Below are positions 1 through 4,836 of a stretch of 6,095 nucleotides of DNA, piece by piece. This DNA is from M55B118 sp041694275. Lineage in GTDB: Bacteria; Bacillota_I; Bacilli_A; Izemoplasmatales; Izemoplasmataceae. A program made the translations under genes and the position numbers. The stretch's first letter is position 1. Every line of letters begins with the position of its first letter. Location of the stretch: positions 1-6,095 of the forward strand of contig JASMTQ010000035.1 of NCBI GenBank assembly GCA_041694275.1, written 5' to 3'. The notes beneath the pieces were generated by a model. The model was not told the DNA's origin and did not search any database. It was given only the letters and a program-made list of their open reading frames with translations.

Positions 1-64
1 GTGTTTTGCCACCCTCAAAAATTTTGCTATGCACGAACAAAATATTCAAATATTCATGTTATTC

Positions 65-71
65 AGGGAGG
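65..71 (+). promoter_or_regulatory. Ribosome binding site deciding the start at 80
   Basis: AGGGAGG, 8 bases before the ATG at 80. No comparable site precedes the in-frame ATG at 29, so the longer version of the protein is unlikely. Confidence 0.75.
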
Positions 72-79
72 AAGTGTCC

Positions 80-412
80 ATGCAATTTATCAAAATCATG
101 TTCTTTCTTATACTGATTGGCTCGGCTGTTTTGGTGATTACTTCAGGAAACGACTATGAAAATGACAAGGAAGCCATCCTTGATGCTATGGAAGAATGCT
201 ATACTGATCAATCCAATCAATGCGGGCTTACAATGCTTTTCGAAGAAGATGGCACCGATGATCAGGTGTTGCAGACAATCAAGGATAGACTAAAAAGTGG
301 TGACAGGGATGTCTCAGAGGAGAATATACAAAAAGCATTGGACGTTATCGGGTTTTTAGAAAACCGTACGCCTGAAGAAAGAGAAGCACTGGTAGACGCC
401 ATAACCGAGTAG
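80..412 (+). CDS. Small single-pass membrane or secreted protein, unknown function
   Basis: A 110-residue protein that I do not recognise. The ATG at 80 is chosen over an in-frame ATG at 29 because AGGGAGG (65-71) lies 8 bases before it, and because translation then opens directly into a hydrophobic segment (about residues 3-22, after only one lysine). That segment is an uncleaved anchor or a signal peptide. It has no lipobox, since no Cys follows it closely. The rest is acidic, probably helical and presumably outside the cell. Two cysteines, C40 and C48, are close enough to form a disulfide or a metal site. A strong terminator follows 40 bases after the stop, so it ends its transcript and is separate from the lipoprotein gene downstream. 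Its own promoter is not clear; the AT-rich bases 41-56 hold two copies of ATATTCA. It could be a small envelope stress or regulatory protein, but nothing in the sequence shows that. Confidence 0.75.
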   Translation: MQFIKIMFFLILIGSAVLVITSGNDYENDKEAILDAMEECYTDQSNQCGLTMLFEEDGTDDQVLQTIKDRLKSGDRDVSEENIQKALDVIGFLENRTPEEREALVDAITE

Positions 413-451
413 CATTATATTTTGAATCTCTCAAAAACTGAGGACACGCTT

Positions 452-486
452 AAAATTCAGAAATCAATATTTTCTGAATTTTTTTT
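452..486 (+). terminator. Rho-independent terminator of the 110-residue gene
   Basis: A perfect 12-bp inverted repeat (452-463 with 471-482, core ATTCAGAAA / TTTCTGAAT) with a 7-base loop. The outer stem is A/T only and runs into eight T's (479-486). Because of the A run on the left arm it could also work weakly on the minus strand. Confidence 0.85.
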
Positions 487-494
487 AATTCTTT

Positions 495-531
495 CCAATA
501 AATTTGCCACCTTGCTTGTTTAAAGGGTGAA
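495..531 (+). promoter_or_regulatory. Conserved bipartite promoter-like element, copy 1 (orphan)
   Basis: CCAATAA (495-501), 14 unshared bases, then TTGTTTAAA (516-524) and GGGTGAAAG. The same two boxes with exactly the same 21-base offset recur at 647 and 3929, directly before the two RsgI-like lipoprotein genes. Two conserved boxes with fixed spacing and a free spacer are what a sigma-factor promoter looks like. The left box is far from the housekeeping -35 (TTGACA), so an alternative sigma factor or an activator site is more likely. This copy has no start codon with a ribosome binding site close behind it; the next gene starts at 708. It would therefore give a leader of about 170 bases, a small RNA, or be a remnant of a lost paralog. 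Confidence 0.6.
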
Positions 532-557
532 AGTCGGATATCTCAATCCACTTTCGA

Positions 558-586
558 GGTTGCTTGATCAACCAACTTGATTTGGT
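558..586 (+). repeat. Two adjacent small inverted repeats sharing the loop CTTGAT
   Basis: GGTTG (558-562) and CAACC (569-573) flank CTTGAT. Then ACCAA (571-575) and TTGGT (582-586) flank a second CTTGAT. The two 5-bp stems share bases 571-573, so they cannot form fully together. The loops are identical direct repeats. Each stem is weak alone; the repeated loop is what stands out. Confidence 0.4.
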
Positions 587-627
587 GAAAGCGGAGGTTC
601 CCCTTCCCCTATAAATCCTCCGCTTTC
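587..627 (+). repeat. Long inverted repeat in the leader of the first RsgI-like gene
   Basis: A perfect 11-bp stem, GAAAGCGGAGG (587-597) with CCTCCGCTTTC (617-627), around a pyrimidine-rich 19-base loop. No T run follows (TCAATCATTTG), so it is a poor intrinsic terminator. It is more likely a leader RNA structure or a palindromic DNA site. The right arm contains CCTCC, complementary to the GGAGG of the ribosome binding site at 694-698, so alternative pairing is possible but only over 5 bp. Confidence 0.55.
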
Positions 628-646
628 TCAATCATTTGAATTTAAT

Positions 647-684
647 CCAATAATTTAAAGCATTCACTTGTTTAAAAAGTGAAA
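647..684 (+). promoter_or_regulatory. Conserved bipartite promoter-like element, copy 2
   Basis: CCAATAA (647-653) and TTGTTTAAA (668-676) followed by AAGTGAAA, with the same 21-base offset as the copies at 495 and 3929. TTTAAA (671-676) lies 37 bases before the ATG at 708, a normal distance for a -10-type box that gives a 5' leader of roughly 25-30 bases. This is the probable direct promoter of the lipoprotein at 708-1763. Confidence 0.65.
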
Positions 685-707
685 AAACCTAAAGGAGGCA
701 CAAAATC

Positions 708-1763
708 ATGAAAAAACTACTCGCATTACTCGGTGTTATTACCCTGGCAAGTACGCTTGCGGCCTGTAACATCGACAACACAGACACTACAGAGGATCTA
801 AAAGAAGGGACGTACCTCGCAGTTGATATCAATCCATCCATTGAGTTCATCGTCAATGAAGACGGTATTGTTGAAAGCTACACCCTCGTTAACGAGGATG
901 CTGAAATTGTCGCTGCTGATCTTGATTTCACAGGCATGACCTATGAAGAAGCACTAGAAACCTACTTGACCGCTGCAGAGGAAACCGGTTATATCGACGC
1001 GAACGCGGAAGATAACGCGGTTTACATTACTACTAGCGAAGATGAAACAGATTCAGAAGAACCAACTGAAGAAGAAGGTACTACTGAAGAAGAAGGTACT
1101 ACTGAAGAACCAACTGAAGAAGACACTACCGATGTTCCGCTTGATGAAGACGGAACTCTTCGTGAAGACGTCAAGGACCTGGTCCGCAATCATTTTGAAG
1201 AACGCGGAATCATGGGTGCCGCATTCGACGCTGATCTTGCGGATGAATACGGTGCACTCGCAGAAGAATACGACATCGGTTTAGGCAGAGTCCGTTTGAT
1301 CTCCCGTGCTGTAACCCTTCAAGAGGATCTCACATTTGAAGAAGCCGTTGAGATGAACATGGGCGAAATCATGAGTATTCTAAGAGATGAACATCGTGAA
1401 AGAATGAACGAATTCAGAAACGAAAAACGTGAAGAACGTGAAGCGTTCAAAAACGCGATGAAAGAAGAAATGAGAAATCGTGGCAACGCTTCTGAGGAGT
1501 CAGAGGACGCTGTAGAAGGCAGTCCATTTGAAGGTCAGGTGGACTGGGATCAAATAGAAGAACAAGTTCGCAAGAACATTGAAAACAGCCGCGGAAACCA
1601 CGAAAGCCGCATGGAAGACATCAAAGAAAAAGCCAGAGGGCATATGGGTGGACACGGCCCCTTCTCAGATGACGAGTCAACTGAAGAAGACACCACCCCT
1701 GAAGAAGACACAGCACCAGATGAAGAAACAGACGACAGCGATACCACTGCCTTCATAGCATAA
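708..1763 (+). CDS. Lipoprotein with RsgI-type ectodomain and acidic linkers (paralog A)
   Basis: 351 residues; AAAGGAGG (691-698) lies 9 bases before the ATG. A lipoprotein signal peptide ends in LAAC, with C20 the predicted lipidated residue, so the mature protein is anchored on the outer face of the membrane. Residues 36-108 match the extracytoplasmic domain of RsgI, the anti-sigma factor of SigI, including D-I-N-P-S (40-44) and the N-E-D-A-E segment. RsgI proteins are known to autocleave between Asn and Pro of this motif, here N42-P43. A Thr/Glu-rich linker (about 110-145, partly an 18-bp tandem repeat) leads to a second conserved module (152-232, with AEEYDIG and RLISRA), which resembles the segment that follows this domain in RsgI. 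A charged helical region (about 226-320) and an acidic Thr/Glu/Asp tail follow. There is no transmembrane helix and no cytoplasmic anti-sigma domain, so it cannot hold a sigma factor directly. Possible roles: surface sensor, decoy or cleavable surface protein. The family call is firm by pattern; the role is open. Confidence 0.85.
   Translation: MKKLLALLGVITLASTLAACNIDNTDTTEDLKEGTYLAVDINPSIEFIVNEDGIVESYTLVNEDAEIVAADLDFTGMTYEEALETYLTAAEETGYIDANAEDNAVYITTSEDETDSEEPTEEEGTTEEEGTTEEPTEEDTTDVPLDEDGTLREDVKDLVRNHFEERGIMGAAFDADLADEYGALAEEYDIGLGRVRLISRAVTLQEDLTFEEAVEMNMGEIMSILRDEHRERMNEFRNEKREEREAFKNAMKEEMRNRGNASEESEDAVEGSPFEGQVDWDQIEEQVRKNIENSRGNHESRMEDIKEKARGHMGGHGPFSDDESTEEDTTPEEDTAPDEETDDSDTTAFIA
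1065..1109 (+). repeat. 18-bp in-frame tandem repeat in the acidic linker
   Basis: Two exact 18-bp copies (1065-1082 and 1083-1100) encoding T-E-E-E-G-T, plus a partial third copy to 1109 that passes into T-E-E-P-T-E-E-D. The paralog at 3980 lacks this insert entirely. Exact copies at the DNA level suggest recent slippage and possible length variation between strains. Confidence 0.8.
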
Positions 1764-1780
1764 CCATTTCAAACCTGATT

Positions 1781-1811
1781 GCCGGGTCACGCTATGCGTG
1801 GCCCGGCTTTT
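1781..1811 (+). terminator. Rho-independent terminator of paralog A
   Basis: GC-rich 12-bp stem (1781-1792 with 1796-1807, core GCCGGGTCACGC) with one G-U pair and a 3-base loop TAT, then TTTTACTT. The T run is short but the stem is very stable. It lies 17 bases after the stop at 1763 and separates this gene from the protease gene. Confidence 0.8.
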
Positions 1812-1851
1812 ACTTATCTATGTTTATATCCACACCCCTAAAGGAAAATAT

Positions 1852-1859
1852 GCTATTCT
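1852..1859 (+). promoter_or_regulatory. Possible extended -10 promoter of the protease gene
   Basis: TG followed by C and TATTCT (1854-1859) resembles an extended -10, 26 bases before the ATG at 1886. I see no good -35. The bipartite element of the two neighbouring lipoprotein genes is absent here, so this gene seems to be controlled differently. Confidence 0.3.
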
Positions 1860-1869
1860 ATTGATAGAC

Positions 1870-1875
1870 AAAGGA
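1870..1875 (+). promoter_or_regulatory. Ribosome binding site deciding the start at 1886
   Basis: AAAGGA lies 10 bases before the ATG at 1886. An in-frame GTG at 1877 is only one base downstream of it, too close for initiation, so the 663-residue form is preferred. Confidence 0.7.
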
Positions 1876-1885
1876 TGTGAGTACT

Positions 1886-3877
1886 ATGAAATCCATTTTG
1901 AGAAAAACCATCTTTTTCATGAGTGTGATTGGAATTGTTTTGACTTTATCAGCCTGTGACATTGATCTTTCGCCCTACACGACGGGCAGTGAAGAAAGCG
2001 AAGTTGAAACGGTCGATGTACGTACAGGGACTATGCAAAATGCGTATGTCACCGATGACTTGGATCTTTCAACCATCACGCTCGAAGTGACTTTTGACGA
2101 TGACTCTGTTGAATATGTGCCTCTTGAAAGCACATATCTTAACGGGGATTCTCTTGATGCACTGGAAAGCGAAGGCACCAAGACACTTGAGGGGACTTAC
2201 GAAGGAGAATCCTTCAGCTTTGACATTACCCTTGTCACTGATAGCCGTGCGCTTTTACTCCATACCATTCACACGCTCGGTGTTGCGGACACGTCCCTTG
2301 AAGAGGATTATGAAACCTGGCTTTCAAGCATTGAAGGCACGTCCGTCACGGATGCTTATTTCAATGAATCGAATGAGCTCGTTTTCACGCTCAGTGATGA
2401 TACCACCATCAATGTCGGCTCCGTACCCCTGAATGACGCAGGCCTTCCTGAGACTTTGATCGAGTCCGCCCATCTTGAAAACAACCAGACTCTTGTTTTT
2501 ACCTACACGGATGGAAGCGAGGAAACCATCGATCTCGATTTCGCCATCTACACCATTCAGTTCAAGACGCCAGAGGGGACCGTGTTTGACGTTCAAACCC
2601 TTAAAGAAGGCGCACAGATAAACTATCCAGAAGCACCCGATATTGAAGGGTATGCCTTCACGGGCTTTGCGAGTGAACCGACTGAGGCCACTGAAGATAC
2701 AGTGATTCAGGCGCTTTATGATCCTTTGAGCATTACCCTTACCTTCGATACTCTGAATGGCAACACGTTCACCAGGACCAAAGCCTACGAAAGCCCAATC
2801 GACTTTCCTGATCCTTCACGCTCAGGCTTTGAATTCATGGGGTGGTTTGAAGACGCGGATTTCAATACGCCATTCGCATCTTCAACCATGCCAAGTGAAG
2901 ACATGACGCTTTATGCAAAATGGATTGACCTCTCTACAGGAGAAACCGTGGATGGTTCAACCGATCCAGTTGTCATGCTTGAAACCATTGAAAGCGCCAT
3001 TGTTGGTGTAAACAACATCAACTCAACAGAAAGCGGCACCGGGTCTGGCGTCGTCTACAAGGATAATGGAGACGGCTCTTATAACATGATTACCAACCAT
3101 CACGTTATCGAAAACTACGAAACCCTTGAAATCGTCTATGAATACTACAACAACTACTACATCGTACCCGATTCAAACATCACAGTTCTTGGCAGTTACC
3201 CTGAAACCGATATTGCGGTGATTACGTTCACACCGACGCACAGTGTAAACACCGTTCCAATCGCCGATTCATATACCGTGAACTCAGGTGAAAGGGTCTA
3301 CGCACTGGGCAGTCCCCAGGGCCAAAACTACATAGGAAGCATCACAGAAGGCATCGTCGCCTCGCCCATGCGCTATATGAATACCGATGGTACAGACGCG
3401 TTCTTCATTCAGCACGACGCTGCCATCTCTCCTGGCAATAGCGGAGGCGCGCTTGTAAACAGTGAAGGCGAACTCATAGGGATGAACACCCTCAAACTTA
3501 CCGGTGAAAACGTTGAAGGCATGGGCTTTGCGCTCACTTCAAACACCATCTCGCGCATGATAGAAGACATTGAAGATGATGGCGTGGTCACCAGAGCGAC
3601 ACTCGGCGTATCCATGAATGATGCTACGCAGTGCGCAGCCGAGTATGGCGCCTGCATCGATTCAGTCACCCTTGGAAGCACCGCCGATGCGCTCGGCCTT
3701 GAATCAGGGGACACGATCACCGCCTATAAAACCGCGTCCATGAGTGGTTTCCGTGAAATCTATAACCAGAACTACCTTTACGAGGCAGTACAGAATACAC
3801 TCCCAGGCACTGAAATAACCATTGAATACGAAAGAAGCGGAGTAGCTTATACAAGCACTGCCATCATTACCGAATAA
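1886..3877 (+). CDS. HtrA-like serine protease lipoprotein with Ig-like and InlB repeats
   Basis: 663 residues from the ATG at 1886. The lipoprotein signal peptide ends in LSAC, with C24 lipidated, so the protein is anchored outside the membrane. Domains in order: a bacterial Ig-like (Big_3-type) domain at about 41-118; a short module with Y-E-T-W-L and the pattern S-N-E-L-V-F-T-L-S-D (about 130-180), echoed weakly at about 190-219; two InlB/Listeria-Bacteroides-type repeats (about 222-279, ending GFAS..ALYD; and 281-347, with GFEFMGWF and LYAKW); a trypsin-like domain (about 360-570); and a PDZ-like domain (about 575-660). The triad is complete: H406 in TNHHV, D442 in ETDIAV, S519 in PGNSGGA. 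HtrA/DegP proteases degrade or process misfolded envelope proteins, and the PDZ domain usually binds substrate C-termini. Having adhesion-type repeats in place of the usual N-terminal transmembrane helix is unusual. C583 and C590 in the PDZ region could form a disulfide. It lies between two RsgI-like lipoprotein genes but has its own terminators on both sides. Confidence 0.9.
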   Translation: MKSILRKTIFFMSVIGIVLTLSACDIDLSPYTTGSEESEVETVDVRTGTMQNAYVTDDLDLSTITLEVTFDDDSVEYVPLESTYLNGDSLDALESEGTKTLEGTYEGESFSFDITLVTDSRALLLHTIHTLGVADTSLEEDYETWLSSIEGTSVTDAYFNESNELVFTLSDDTTINVGSVPLNDAGLPETLIESAHLENNQTLVFTYTDGSEETIDLDFAIYTIQFKTPEGTVFDVQTLKEGAQINYPEAPDIEGYAFTGFASEPTEATEDTVIQALYDPLSITLTFDTLNGNTFTRTKAYESPIDFPDPSRSGFEFMGWFEDADFNTPFASSTMPSEDMTLYAKWIDLSTGETVDGSTDPVVMLETIESAIVGVNNINSTESGTGSGVVYKDNGDGSYNMITNHHVIENYETLEIVYEYYNNYYIVPDSNITVLGSYPETDIAVITFTPTHSVNTVPIADSYTVNSGERVYALGSPQGQNYIGSITEGIVASPMRYMNTDGTDAFFIQHDAAISPGNSGGALVNSEGELIGMNTLKLTGENVEGMGFALTSNTISRMIEDIEDDGVVTRATLGVSMNDATQCAAEYGACIDSVTLGSTADALGLESGDTITAYKTASMSGFREIYNQNYLYEAVQNTLPGTEITIEYERSGVAYTSTAIITE

Positions 3878-3879
3878 GT

Positions 3880-3922
3880 CATCCCCTTTGAAAGTCAAAA
3901 ACTTTCAAAGGGGATGTTTTTT
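3880..3922 (+). terminator. Strong Rho-independent terminator of the protease gene
   Basis: A perfect 16-bp stem (3880-3895 with 3901-3916, core ATCCCCTTTGAAAG) with loop CAAAA and six T's (3917-3922). It starts 2 bases after the stop codon and ends 6 bases before the promoter-like element of the next gene, so the next lipoprotein must be transcribed on its own. Confidence 0.95.
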
Positions 3923-3928
3923 ATGTTT

Positions 3929-3966
3929 CCAATAAATCCTGGTCTTCATTTGTTTAAAGGGTGAAA
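3929..3966 (+). promoter_or_regulatory. Conserved bipartite promoter-like element, copy 3
   Basis: CCAATAA (3929-3935) and TTGTTTAAA (3950-3958) followed by GGGTGAAA, with the same 21-base offset as the copies at 495 and 647. It sits between a strong terminator and the ATG at 3980, so a promoter must lie here. TTTAAA (3953-3958) is 27 bases before the ATG, and the right box runs into the ribosome binding site AAAAGGAGG (3964-3972), giving a 5' leader of only about 15-20 bases. Confidence 0.7.
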
Positions 3967-3979
3967 AGGAGGCGTTAAA

Positions 3980-4786
3980 ATGAAAAAGGTATTAATGGTC
4001 GCAAGCTTGTTGATTCTAATGCTGACACTAAGCGCATGTTCAAATGAGGAAGAAGGGTCCAACTACCTGGCCCTGGACATCAACCCTTCCATTGAATTCA
4101 TCGTGGATGATGAAGGAACCGTCGAAAGCTTTTCGCTTTTAAACGAAGATGCGGAAATCGTGGCTGCGGATCTTGACTTTGTCGGCATGGCGTATGAAGA
4201 CGCCCTCGATCTTTACCTTGAATCCGCTGTTGAAACAGGCTATCTCGATGTAAACAGTGAAGACAACGCCATATTCATCACCGCGGATGGTGAAGATGAA
4301 ACCTTCAAGGAAAATGTAAACACGCACGTAAAAACCCATCTTGAACAAAGACGCATCGGCGCCGCCCTCATGGAAGGTGGAATCGATGAAACCTACCGTG
4401 AACTCGCAGAAGACTATGAAATCGGCGTGGGGCGCGCTCGTCTCATTTCTAGAGCGGCGGAAATCGATGGAAGCTTTACATTCGAAGAAGGCCTTGAAAT
4501 GGACATGAGCGACATCATGGAAATCCTCGTCCTTGAACACAAGGACAGTGTGCAGGCGTTCAGACAAAACAGGCAGCAAACCCATGAAGCAATGAAAACC
4601 GCGCTTCAAAACGAATTCAGTGAAGAGGTTGAAACGCACAGAGAAGCCGTGCAAAACAAAAATGGACCGCAAGTCGATATCGATGCCATTACCGAAAATT
4701 TCACTGAAAACAGGCAACAAAGACTTTCAGACTACGAATCAAGACGCGACCAGATGAAAGACCAGCTTCAAAATCCAATGTCTTGA
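3980..4786 (+). CDS. Lipoprotein with RsgI-type ectodomain (paralog B)
   Basis: 268 residues; AAAAGGAGG (3964-3972) lies 7 bases before the ATG. The signal peptide ends in LSAC, with C20 lipidated. Residues 29-101 align without gaps to residues 36-108 of the lipoprotein at 708, at roughly 70 percent identity by hand, and keep D-I-N-P-S (33-37, scissile candidate N35-P36), N-E-D-A-E and G-M-x-Y-E. The second module (109-190, with AEDYEIG and RLISRA) is also shared, but joins directly to the first with no Thr/Glu linker. The C-terminal third is charged and Gln-rich, probably helical, without the acidic tail of paralog A. As in A, no transmembrane or cytoplasmic anti-sigma domain is present. It is monocistronic: a terminator lies on each side, and the promoter-like element lies in between. 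This compact form may be closer to the ancestral architecture. Function is unknown beyond the RsgI relation. Confidence 0.87.
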   Translation: MKKVLMVASLLILMLTLSACSNEEEGSNYLALDINPSIEFIVDDEGTVESFSLLNEDAEIVAADLDFVGMAYEDALDLYLESAVETGYLDVNSEDNAIFITADGEDETFKENVNTHVKTHLEQRRIGAALMEGGIDETYRELAEDYEIGVGRARLISRAAEIDGSFTFEEGLEMDMSDIMEILVLEHKDSVQAFRQNRQQTHEAMKTALQNEFSEEVETHREAVQNKNGPQVDIDAITENFTENRQQRLSDYESRRDQMKDQLQNPMS

Positions 4787-4789
4787 CAG

Positions 4790-4836
4790 AAAAAAAGCAT
4801 CGAGGCGTTATCACTCGCCTCGATGCCTTATTTTTT
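4790..4836. terminator. Bidirectional terminator between paralog B and ispH
   Basis: A perfect 11-bp stem GCATCGAGGCG (4797-4807) with its complement (4816-4826) and an 8-base loop. On the plus strand CTTATTTTTT follows. On the minus strand seven U's follow directly (the A run 4790-4796). It serves both convergent genes and abuts the ispH stop codon at 4828-4830. Confidence 0.93.

Noticed and set aside
5..13. TTTGCCACC shared with 503-511 inside the first element copy
   Set aside because: It falls in the variable spacer of the element, and the flanking boxes TTGTTTAAA and CCAATAA are not seen at the matching distance within the window; probably chance.
29..79. Upstream in-frame ATG that would lengthen the first protein by 17 residues
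   Set aside because: There is no ribosome binding site before it, and it would put charged residues before the hydrophobic segment; the ATG at 80 has AGGGAGG at good spacing.
587..640. Reading the 11-bp stem as an intrinsic terminator
   Set aside because: The 19-base loop is large and no T run follows the stem.
1042..1284. An 80-codon Lys/Leu-rich open frame in another frame of paralog A
   Set aside because: It is a product of the GAAGAA-rich linker read out of frame; the RsgI-type domain confirms the main frame.
1877..1885. GTG start for the protease gene, three codons before the ATG
   Set aside because: It lies one base after AAAGGA, too close to initiate there; the ATG at 1886 has normal spacing.
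4139..4720. A 193-codon open frame on the minus strand opposite paralog B
   Set aside because: It is fully antisense to a well-supported lipoprotein gene, has no family motifs, and is explained by the GAA-rich codon use of the plus strand.
708..4786. Calling the lipoproteins RsgI anti-sigma factors
   Set aside because: They lack the transmembrane helix and cytoplasmic sigma-binding domain, and no sigI-like gene is in the window; only the ectodomain is shared.
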